The translations under genes and the position numbers were made by a program. Of a DNA stretch of 34,821 bases, positions 9,500 through 19,117 are shown piece after piece. The notes beneath the pieces were generated by a model, which did not search any database, was not told where the DNA came from, and saw nothing but the letters and a program-made list of their open reading frames with translations. The DNA is from Chara braunii (Eukaryota; Streptophyta; Charophyceae; Charales; Characeae). Where the stretch lies: contig BFEA01000385.1 of the NCBI GenBank assembly GCA_003427395.1, forward strand, positions 1,275,961 to 1,310,781. Direction: 5' to 3'. Position 1 is the stretch's first letter, and each line of letters begins with the position of its first letter.

Positions 9500-9650
9500 A
9501 GTTAACACAGTTTTTTCCGCCCGATTTATTTACTCAGTTTTTTCCCCCAGATTTATTTACTAACCGATTTAACACAGTTTTTTCCGCCCGATTTCCCCGA
9601 TTTATTTACTTAGTTTTTTTCTAATTTTTTTTCTAATTTTTTTCCTTCCC
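9500..9650. repeat. Short T-rich tandem repeats
   Basis: AACACAGTTTTTTCCGCCCG and GATTTATTTACT recur several times with changes. Confidence 0.85.
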
Positions 9651-9664
9651 CAGAATGTGGTACC

Positions 9665-9864
9665 TTAGTTTTTTTCCCTCCCCACACTGTGGGGCCTGGG
9701 CCACATAACAACGCTGACCAACCCGAACGCCACCAAACCTGCATATTATCACACTTCCTGCCCATTAGTTTTTTTCCCTCCCCACACTGTGGCACCTGGG
9801 CCACATAACAACGCTGACCAACCCGAACGGCACCAAACCTGCATATTATCACACTTCCTGCCCA
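9665..9864. repeat. 100-bp tandem duplication
   Basis: TTAGTTTTTTTCCCTCCCCA starts copies at 9665 and 9765, both ending CACTTCCTGCCCAT, with about three differences. Confidence 0.95.
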
Positions 9865-9989
9865 TAGAGTACCACACTCAGTTTGCGTGCAAGGTGCCAT
9901 CTCGGTACGGCATTTCATGGTACCATGTAATGGCACACTCATTTGAATGTTTTGATCTCCCTTCCATGTTCCCAAGAGGTTAATAGACA

Positions 9990-10605
9990 GGCCAAACAAA
10001 CACGAGCACAAGTGCGAACCCTCTCTTGCAATCATAACTGTCATTCCCACACGTCTTACCACACATTCGCAGCTCACCTGAACTTCTTTTTCCGTTTTAA
10101 TCAAAGAAACACGTCCTTCTGAACCCCACCATATAACGGGGAGCATCGGTCCGGTTCCTGCTCGACCAGCAAGTCAACTCAAAACACTTCCGTGTGTTAC
10201 ACCCCAGGGAACCCTGACAGCATTGACAGTCCAATGGTCTCCACTGGAAGGATCGACTGTCTCACTTGAGCCCATTCTTACAAGGACCTTCCCCGCAGCA
10301 TATCCCTCTCAGCCCGTTATCATGAACTGCCTGATATCTCTGTGTCTGCGAGGATAACCATTTTTTCTGACCTCAGGCCATACAGGACTGACTTGTGACC
10401 AGAAGGGCTAGTACCGTGACCACGCCAGCCAACACCCTCCAATATCTGCCGATGCTCATTGCTCCCTGCATAAGGAATCTTAAAACACCAGGACCTTGCC
10501 CAGCTTAAAAACATGGCCGCGGCCGTTAACTCATCGGGTTGAACAAAGGTTGGCAAAGAATAGGACTGGTCCGTCACTGTAGCTGGGCGAGCGACTGCTA
10601 TTTGC
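9990..10605. other. Unassigned stretch, 10.0-10.6 kb
   Basis: No gene, RNA or repeat is recognised. Confidence 0.4.
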
Positions 10606-10611
10606 ACAACA

Positions 10612-10638
10612 TCCCCCCCCCCCCCCCCCCTCAAACCA

Positions 10639-10693
<55 letters not shown>
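10612..10693. repeat. Poly(C) followed by an (AG)n microsatellite
   Basis: A C run of about 19 lies 13 bases before about 24 AG units. Confidence 0.95.
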
Positions 10694-10698
<5 letters not shown>

Positions 10699-10729
10699 TC
10701 TTACCGCCCTGTAGCAGTAGATTCATTCT
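10691..10729. repeat. 11-bp hairpin next to the (AG)n tract
   Basis: AGAATGAATCT (10691-10701) pairs exactly with AGATTCATTCT (10719-10729) across a 17-base loop. Confidence 0.85.
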
Positions 10730-10769
10730 GGTGTCCACAACTATCATCTTCCGTGCACGTGTGTGTGTG

Positions 10770-10904
10770 ACAGAGAGAGAGAGAGAGAGACCTGGCAACC
10801 ACTCCTTTCACGCACCAGGTCTCTCACACGCCACTCCTTTCAGGTGCCAGGCCTCTCTCTCTCTCTCTCTCGCACACACACACATCTTCCTGGTTACGGA
10901 CTCT

Positions 10905-10940
<36 letters not shown>

Positions 10941-10941
10941 C
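10770..10941. repeat. Cluster of (GA)n, (CT)n and (CA)n microsatellites
   Basis: GA, CT, CT-CA and CA tracts lie within 170 bases, with a repeated CACGCACCAGG/CACGCCACTCC motif between them. Confidence 0.9.
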
Positions 10942-11420
10942 TTCCTGTTCACGGGCTCTTGCCGAGCATCCCGTTGCATCTTTACATGTGACTAGGCAGT
11001 CTAGCATATCTTCCTGTTCCTGGTCTGAAGATGTCGTACATCACACGGCTTTCCAACTTGAGTAATGAATAACCTCATGCATGATGGATGACTCCAATCA
11101 GGAAGTCGCCCGATATCATACAGCTAAGTACTTGCCAAAGCTCCCAGTGAACCAAAAAAAGGCCCAAAACTACGCAGAGATCTGAACTAGGATAACAATA
11201 CGATATTCGGTGAGGGAGGGGGGAAATAATCCATCCCACATGTTCAACACTCTCGCCCAGTATTCTGTCGCATTTGTACATGTGACTAGGCAGTCCAGCA
11301 TATCTTCCTGTTCACGGCCTCTTGCCGAGCATCCCGTTGCATCTTTCCATGTGACTAGGCAGCCCAGCATATCTTCCTGTTCCTGGTCTGACCAAACCTA
11401 TGCAGAGATCCGGACTACGC
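10940..11420. repeat. Dispersed copies of a roughly 65-bp unit
   Basis: CATGTGACTAGGCAGTCYAG with CATATCTTCCTGTTC occurs at about 10985, 11279 and 11350. CTTGCCGAGCATCCCGTTGC occurs at about 10960 and 11322. Confidence 0.88.
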
Positions 11421-11940
11421 GGGCGGATCACTTCTTATGTGCAACCACTGGTTTAGTGGCAGAGCAGGGCAAGGTATATAAGCCATTGGAGGCCCCATAT
11501 TTCAACAGCCCGTTTATTTTTATGCTTTTACCATAACCAAAAGACCAAAGAATTCAGCAAAATAATAAAAATATGATTAATTACTTTCAATTGCCAGAAA
11601 CTTACTACATAAAGACCACTTCTTCCTCAAAACGTACTACACACGTGATAGCCTGTGAACCTGCAGTCCGTCCAGTTTCCCGTCTGGTGATGGCAAGTGC
11701 TAGTCTGCTTTGATTTTCATCACAGTACCTTTTGAGAGCCACTGAGATGGGCAGCAGTTGTCCGGCAATCGCCTATTTTTGTGAAACCTTTCTATTGTTC
11801 GGTACTGCCAGCACCATTTTGATGTGCGTTCCGATTATTTCAAACAAGAAACTTTGATCAATGCTTTCGACTGCGACCTCGGTTTTAAGGCAGGTTATCA
11901 CTTTTCAGTATCATCTGTCAGGAGACTCTGCACCACACGA
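11421..11940. other. Unassigned stretch, 11.4-11.9 kb
   Basis: An AT-rich patch lies at 11530-11610. No gene is recognised. Confidence 0.4.
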
Positions 11941-11962
11941 GTCAGGGCCAAAAAACTCCAAT

Positions 11963-12005
11963 GAAACAGTCCGTCACAGCCCCTCGTTCGTTGTCTTCTT
12001 ATTCC
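11963..12005 (+). repeat. R1 dispersed repeat copy
   Basis: AACAGTCCGTCACAGCCCCT and CGTTCGTTGTCTTCTT match the R1 core shared with copies at 22.1, 26.9 and 27.1 kb. The copy lies about 45 bases before the rRNA fragment. Confidence 0.75.
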
Positions 12006-12049
12006 TCTATGCCTTGGGTTTACGGAGCAGTTCTGTTTTGACAACATAT

Positions 12050-12103
12050 GAAGTCGTAACAAGGTAGCGGTAGGGGAACCTGCGGCTGGATCAACTCCTT
12101 TCC
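12050..12103 (+). pseudogene. 3' end of mitochondrial small-subunit rRNA (NUMT)
   Basis: The stretch from GAAGTCGTAACAAGGTAG through GGGGAACCTGCGGCTGGATC to ACTCCTTT is the universal end of a bacterial-type SSU rRNA: the decoding-site strand, helix 45 and the terminal region. The GTAGGGGAACCTGCGG version is alphaproteobacterial/mitochondrial and is not the nuclear 18S form. It has single differences (GTAGCGG for GTAGCCG, and CAACTCC for CACCTCC). Only about 54 bases are present, so it cannot make an rRNA. Confidence 0.85.
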
Positions 12104-12245
12104 AATATACATACCAAGGCACAACAACAACAACAACTTGTCGTTTGAAGGTGCTTATAGATATTCGGGCAATGGAAGCACACACCAAACATGAAACAGT
12201 GCAGCATGCTTTTGGGGGTGGCCTGCACTGAGTGTTTTTCGGGTT

Positions 12246-12341
12246 GTGGAAAAACACCCATCAGCATTGAGGGCAATGTGGAAAACCACCCATCAGCATC
12301 GAGGGCAATGTGGAAAACCACCCATCCACTTCGAGGGAGTA
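12246..12341. repeat. 32-bp tandem repeat, three copies
   Basis: GTGGAAAACCACCCATCAGC units start at 12246, 12278 and 12310. The third is diverged at its end. Confidence 0.93.
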
Positions 12342-13560
12342 GTCCCACTGGATATGTTAACAGTTTACACGCAGCACAAAAAAGATTCCTCGACACGAAT
12401 TCTACTGCTCACTTTGCAGTTCATTCCCCATCGAGGCTTTTTGCCAGAGATTGCACACTGCATTCCAGGCCATCATTTAAGAGGGAGATCGTCCTTTCAC
12501 GGCATTCGGCATCCTTCTACATTACACTCAACAACTAGGCAGAGATGAACATCACAAGCTGCAAGTCACGTATTCATCCTACAACCAGGCACATAAGCAG
12601 GCCCATCAATCCCCAATCGCAATGCCCACCAAGGATGCCCTCCCTCAGAGACAGCTTCATGTATATGGCTACGTACGGCCATCCATCCCTTGATCCACAG
12701 AGCATTCAAAACAGCAAAATCAAATTACCGCAACTCAGACGCTGCTACCATCTCACAGGAAGACACATACCCAAGATCCAATGAATGCCGGACATGCTGG
12801 CATCCAACAGGCAAAACCCTAAACCCGAGATCCAATGAATGCCGGACACCATCCGAGCCACAATTCCAGCACGGCAGCACGACCCCTCACACAATGCCAA
12901 GTCAGAACGATTGAGGTCAACAACATGAGTACTGACCATTTACACGTACACATGCCCAGCCCAGAAACACACGTACATATGCCCAGAAACACACGTACAT
13001 ATCAAGGACGCGAGTGCTTTGCATTTACTTGCGAACTGCGGAGTAATTACACAGAAGAATACACGTACATACCCACAACAGCAGCCTGCAACGACTGCCG
13101 TCAATTGAGAACTGCACTCCAGTGCAGCCAACAGAGGGTGTCATACATCACAACGAGAGGCCGTGCATCCCCCGTTCTCCCCCTTAGAAATAATTCCACT
13201 CATACATCATGTACCTTCTTCGACAGAGAGCAACAAGTTCCCTCAAAGGGAAACGGGTCCACAATTCTCCAATCCCTTTTTTTCGACATATTTCAGTTGT
13301 GCACCCGAAAACAAATTGGCTAATCTACTTCCCCTCAGACACTCTACTTGATGCGCTTAAAAGCCAAAGGCTCATGTTTTCTTTTTTTTTCCAAGAAGGG
13401 GGACAGGAGAAGAAGACAAGGAAAAGAAGGGGGTTGAAGATGGGGAAGAACAGGAACGCAGACACACCCTCCTACTTGTTCATGCCGTCATGTGCAGGGA
13501 GTTCAAAAGACGAAAAAAACAGAATAATACATGGCCCAACGAAACCACGGTAACAAGTAA
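12342..13560. other. Unassigned stretch with short direct repeats
   Basis: AGATCCAATGAATGCCGGAC is duplicated at 12774 and 12828, and ACACGTACATATGCCCAGAA at about 12970-13000. No gene is recognised. Confidence 0.5.
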
Positions 13561-14970
13561 TTAAAAAAAAAAAAAATCAGAATCTGATCACAGAGACCCT
13601 GAGAAACCTAAAGCCCCTTTCCATCACCCCGAAACTTCAAAAACGTGATGTTCCCTTTTTCCCAATGGGAGCAAATGCACGACAGCTGCATGTATCCCTT
13701 TAAACTATACAATAACACCATACAACCACAAAAGGTCTTTTTGAAAAATATGGTAATTTGAGTCCTCGCCCGTGAAGTAAAGTCACCGTGACGTAGACAG
13801 GCTACTCTTACTCAGACTCTTGACAAGATATGCTGTATGGTGGCCTCAGTGGCATCCATGCTGCTCAGGGAGGCTCCGATGTGCACAGTGAATCCATAAC
13901 CCACCCACAATTAATTGGAAACCCACGCACTTGTCTTCAGACGTTAGCCACATGGTCGACGGTTGTAATTCCCCACAAGCATCTGCAGCAGGTCTAGCCC
14001 AACGTACACACATTTTCGCACATACATAGAACTTCATCCGACTCCCATCGAATCAAATAGCAACATGCAAAGACACCTTGCGCATAGGTGTAGATGCCAT
14101 ACAAAGATAACGCAGGCGACGACAACTATTGGCACGGGCATTCAATTCGTTACACACACACGATGTCAGCTGGCCACGCTGCTCGCTTCTGTGTTTACCT
14201 GTGGGTTAGTGCTGTACCAATACACCATTCACACAGCTCACAGACTTTTATACGTTGAGCAACGGCCCTTCCAATCGGCACCCTCAACAGATCACTAAAG
14301 GCCGACTTTCATCCCCGCTTGACGAGTCAGTCTTGCAGTCGAGCTCCATTTTGTCTTCACACTCGATGGCTGATTTCCGTCCCCAGCCAGAGGGAACCTT
14401 TGCACGCCTCGGTTACCCTTTGGGAGGCAGCCTACGCCCCATAGAAACTGTCAGTCCATGTGCAGCATTCACGTCCACAAGGGCTTCATTCATGCCTGCC
14501 TTACACCTCTTGCCCTCGTGTTCCTGCCTCCGGAGGAATTTGCAGGTAATGCCATTCGGGATGATCGGCCACCTGCACAACATAATCAACACACACCCCA
14601 AAGCCAAAACAAGAAACATATGACGAACACATCATATAGAATCAATAGGGATTCGATTCAGAGCCCGGGCAATGAGCGAGTTGGAACCACTTGGTTCTGC
14701 GTCCACAAAACAATTCCCCCCCCCAAGTGATTTACTCCAGCATCACCGCCTTTCAGGCAAGCGAAATGCAGTGTTAAGTGTGGTTCACAGGACACCTAAA
14801 GCAGACTCGCATTGAACGCAGGGGAGGCAACACCACCTGTCTGAGAGACGCAGAAAAACAGAAAACACACCACTACAGCACACGAGAACATTTATTGAAT
14901 CAGTTACTACAGCCTGTGCAGTAACATACAACAGTGCCGTGGGGCAGTGCGGTAGGAGTAGGGGAGCGGA
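13561..14970. other. Unassigned stretch, 13.6-15.0 kb
   Basis: An A tract lies at 13562-13576. Open frames here have no motif and no splice context that I trust. Confidence 0.4.
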
Positions 14971-14975
14971 ACAGC

Positions 14976-15029
14976 GACAGGTGCCATATGTCACTGTGGC
15001 AGGGACAGGTGCCATATGGCACTGTGGCA
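14976..15029. repeat. 28-bp tandem duplication
   Basis: GACAGGTGCCATATGTCACT and GACAGGTGCCATATGGCACT start 28 bases apart. Confidence 0.9.
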
Positions 15030-15056
15030 TCACACAACACACTGTCACTGACCATG

Positions 15057-15126
<70 letters not shown>
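15057..15126. repeat. (TG)n(AG)n microsatellite
   Basis: A short TG tract runs into about 27 AG units. Confidence 0.95.
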
Positions 15127-15128
<2 letters not shown>

Positions 15129-15246
15129 CACACTTATGATTCGTGTATCCGGCAAAAATTGTCACTTCAATTTTAAGGACACGAGCTTCAGGGAAAGCAC
15201 AGTTTTCAAGAGCACAAACCAACAGCATGCACGTATTGGTGTGAAT

Positions 15247-15382
15247 CAAGCGATTTGTCAAGATAGAGCTCTTCCTAACCAAATACGTTATGAATATACT
15301 CTCAAATTAGCCAAATTACCAAGAAATAGTTCCAAGACACGCGTTACTGGTACACATCGACACAAGAGCCGAGCCGTTATCT
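15247..15382 (+). pseudogene. rps14: Mitochondrial rps14 fragment (NUMT)
   Basis: The reading frame gives QAICQDRALPNQIRYEY and then TLKLAKLPRNSSKTRV, the central block of mitochondrial ribosomal protein S14. After that the match degrades: a scrambled TGTHRHK replaces the NRC-FTGRPR zone, followed by SRAV. Both the N-terminal third and the C-terminal SRI-FRELA block are absent. It lies 120 bases after a (TG)n(AG)n tract. It is a non-functional nuclear copy. Confidence 0.85.
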
Positions 15383-15399
15383 CATTCAGGGGAAGCAAA

Positions 15400-17030
15400 A
15401 ACCCTCATGACTGTAGCTGACCTGAATCACCACCTCTAATTGGACGACACAATGGGTCCACTTCTATTCCTTCCTCTAATTTATATCTTGCAAACATAGA
15501 GCCCTCATTTGTACTTCACAAAGAAGCGAAGTTCTGTTGGGCAGCACGGACACTCACCATCATTCCTGCATCTGACGAGAATCATCACTTTTTCTAATTC
15601 ATCCACGTGCAGAAGGAACCGTCACGGCAGCGGGAACCCTCACCATGTCTGTATTGGGCCTGGGTCATCATCTACACAGCGGAGGGCACTGATTCCTCGT
15701 TTTTACGTCTGGGGCACAGTGCGCACGCCACAGTCCTGCAGTGCACAATGCACCACATGGACACGGCAGGCGTGCACTGCATGCGCCACAACAGCAGTAG
15801 AGACCTGCTGAGTTCATGTCTAGACATCTCCTCTCTGGGTGCGTCTACATATCAGTTTTAACTCGCCACAACTGATGTAGAAACTCTTCTCGTATCCCTG
15901 GGATGTAAGTTTCCATTCCTCAAATACAAATAAAAGAATAGAAAAAACAATTAAAAGAATTGAACAAATTTCATCACAGTGGCCTTTATAATAAAAATCA
16001 CAAGAGCTAACTAGACACATGTCAATGCAAGATTAGGTGTGCTGCAGTGTGCACTCAGCATGTGCGACCTCCATCCTCCACACGGGCACAGCAGGCACGC
16101 ACTGCATGCGCCACAACTTTGGTGCGGACCTGTTGAGTTCACCTACTGACATCTGCCCTCTGATGGTAATATGGTCACTGAAACCATTACCTATACTGCC
16201 AGGATCCAGAGAATCTGTCTCTTGACTTCATTTCAAAGTAAGGTGGACAGAGTAAAGTAATGCTTCCTGTTTCCAGGTTTAGCAAATTTGGCAATTTGCA
16301 GCTTTTGTTCCACTGCCAGCTGAGGAGCAAGTATGCAACGTGCTTGGTTTCGTGTTCCCCTCTGCCGGTAGGTGTGAAGTGTGGTAGGTACTACGAGCCC
16401 TCTGCCCCATTCGAAAAGAGATTCGAATGGCGGTTCCACCGTATGCTCTCTGGGTTGAATTGAGTACGCAGTGCGCTTCTGATGCTGTTGCCAGATAGTT
16501 ATTCACAAGTTCGTCACACATTGGGTTAAAGATAATGTCCACCCTTTAACAGTAGTTAAAGGGATAGAGGCATTAGGTTTATCGGAGAACACTGGCAAAC
16601 GCTGATGAAGTCTTTTGGTCGAGACTAACAATGTCATCCAGTAGCACCCTCACACTCTACATGTGTATGCTGGACTAGATCAGATCGACTAGGATGAGCA
16701 CTTGATGAGGTAGCTAGTCCATAAAACTCTGCGCTTTGTCTACAGGGCAAACACCAAAGAAACTGCACGAGGTTCAAAACCAAGACCACCGATTGGCTGT
16801 TTAAATCCTGACCGCATTCAATGATTGGCACCCAGGACCCTTGCATTCGCACGTGCATATGAGAAAGACCTTCAAAAGGCTGCAGAAAATATCATGGACG
16901 TCTAGAAATCAATCTCGCTTTTAAATCTTGCCACATCAGCTTCCAGGTTCTTATCCCCACCAAATGCTTGAAGCACTTCCCCACTCCACAAGACTTTTGA
17001 TCGTATTCTTTGCAACTTCCCTCAACAGAA
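15400..17030. other. Stretch with a diverged direct repeat, no gene
   Basis: A block at about 15731-15831 (GCAGGCGTGCACTGCATGCG) recurs at 16038-16160 (GCAGGCACGCACTGCATGCG), both followed by CCACAAC. An AT-rich patch at 15.9-16.0 kb is open on the minus strand but unrecognised. Confidence 0.6.
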
Positions 17031-17130
17031 CCCATGCACACCCCTCTCGAACTCTGTATTATACGCACTAGGTCGCATCTCCCATGCACACACCTCTCAA
17101 ACTCTGTAGTATACGCACTAGGTCGCATCT
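17031..17130. repeat. 50-bp tandem duplication
   Basis: CCCATGCACACCCCTCTCGA starts copies at 17031 and 17081, both ending CACTAGGTCGCATCT, with three differences. It lies just past the predicted end of the MLF-like gene. Confidence 0.93.
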
Positions 17131-17296
17131 CTTCACGTGACCCTCACATGGGCAAATTAAGTCCACAAATGAAATGGACTGGAGATACAACGACTTCATA
17201 CTTGCAACTCTCCACATGTTATGTTCTTCATTCACGTCCAGCAACAAGCCCAATTACTACACCTAGATCATTACGATCGGTCATAACATGCCTCCC

Positions 17297-17487
17297 TCAC
17301 AGCAGGCTGAAGCAAACATCCAGCACCACAAACGACGTCTGTCCAGGTTCAACAACACTCTTGGTTGCACCACTCATATACCCCCTGCCCCCGTCCCCCC
17401 TAACAACTCCAGCAACCTCACAGAACCAATCATACGCGCTGCCATTCCCAGATGCACAATCAGAAAATCTTGGTTGCCCGGAAAGCC
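17297..17487 (-). CDS. MLF-like gene, probable terminal exon 7
   Basis: After the exon 6 donor, a branch-point-like CATTAAC at about 17510 is followed by an AAG acceptor that opens a phase-1-compatible reading frame. It runs 62 codons to a TGA at 17297-17299. The intron would be only 137 bases. The encoded tail is Gly/Ser-rich ([18 protein letters not shown] at its start) and I cannot match it to a conserved MLF segment. MLF C-terminal tails vary a lot, so this exon rests on splice signals and phase alone. Confidence 0.4.
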
Positions 17488-19075
17488 CTTCAGTGGGATA
17501 GCATTGTTAATGCCTGGTTTACATTGAGATTGATTCCAAGGGCCCAGAGACAGGTGAACATGTGATCATCACAGGCAAGGGGCTGTTATCACTGTAGCTC
17601 CATCTGAATTGCAGTTGTACTCACCAGATTGATCAGGGAGAGCGCGGCCTGAACCATCATACCAGCGAGGAAGAGCCCTCTCAGCCTTTTGTTGCCACTG
17701 ATCATCAAAGGTAGCGGCCTCCTCTGCACACGCGTGCAAACACACACACACACACACACACACAGAATTCATCAGCCACATTTCACCATCAGTTCCTTCA
17801 AACACATCCATCCCATGCAAGAAATGAGGGCCGTGTGTAACCCTGGCGGCGGGCTTCTTTACTGGCAGTAGTTCCTGATTGGCTCTATGATTCTCCAGAA
17901 CTTGCACTGAAATATTGCTGCTGGTCAAGTTTTCACCCTTGGTACATGTGTTTTTTGGGGGGGGCACAGAAATTGAAACGGCACTTTTCTCAAGTCGTCC
18001 TTAATTGTCTTCCCTCTGCACGTGTGTTGTTTGCGTGTCTCGTCTTCTTCGCCATATATCGCTCCCCCAAATACCCTTTTCCTCATAAGCACTTTAGTCA
18101 CTGTTCATACCCCCCAACCCCCCCTGGATAACCCATCACCAAAACCGAATTTAAGACCGGATTGACTGCTTAGGCCAAGCACAGTCCTGACCTCAAGTCT
18201 TCTTTTTTCGGGGGGGATCCTTGCCTCTTTTTTGACTCGTCTGGTTTTGCCGGGCGACCCCCCCTCGGCCCAACTGGCCCGGGCGTGCTTGGCCGGGCGG
18301 CCCAACATAGGAAAAACATTTAGACTTGCACTCGCTCATCAGGGGGGCTGAACTCTGGCAGCCCTCACAGCCTTCCCAGGATGCATTTGCCTGATGCACA
18401 CCAACACAGGAAATGTTTCGCTGGTTGCAGCTGAGACATGGGTGTGCCATTCGAGTGGCCGATGTGGAACTTGACATAACGCCACAGGTGACCCAAGTCA
18501 CCTCGGCACAAAAGCTGCTCTCTTTTTTCGTTTGTTGTCGTTTTCTCTTTTTTTTGTTTTTTCATCCTTTCCTTTTTCCGGTCCGTGTGGAACGGATGGA
18601 AATAGGATGGAGAAGTCCAACATCACCAGAAAACTGAGTCAGCGCATCTTGCTGTTAAGTCGTGCTTTTTTTCCCTTCCACCCTGAGGTGGATATCTGCT
18701 GGAAGATTTGCCTGCCGGTCGTAAACACGGGATTTTGATGTCCATACACAACCATCGAATACCATGAAACAGGCATTCTTCTTGCAAAGAACAAAATAAA
18801 ACAGTCCAAATAGACATACCTTCCTCCAAGTTGTGAAGAGTCTGAAGGCTCTCCTCCTCACCATCAGCCTTGCGAGTTCGCAGAACAGATCGGGCCTGGA
18901 TATCGCAAGAGGACACAGAAATCACAGTTCAGTATATGATACGATTGGCATGCACAAACAACGACGAATCTCAAATTCAACCCAGCAACCCATCATTGCT
19001 GTAGCTATATACCCCATCTCGACATTGACACTGCTTGAAACAACGTGGCTCTCGATAATACCTGCAGCCAGGCAG

Positions 19076-19117
<42 letters not shown>

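Noticed and set aside
14255-14730. Overlapping plus- and minus-strand open frames of 68-122 codons
   Set aside because: No family motif, no convincing splice sites, and composition like the surrounding noncoding DNA.
10731-15420. Open frames made of RERERE, SLSLSL or HTHTHT repeats
   Set aside because: They are translations of (AG)n, (CT)n and (CA)n microsatellites.
15820-16020. AT-rich minus-strand open frame with a hydrophobic stretch, possibly an organelle gene
   Set aside because: I could not match it to any plastid or mitochondrial protein; AT-richness alone makes such frames common.
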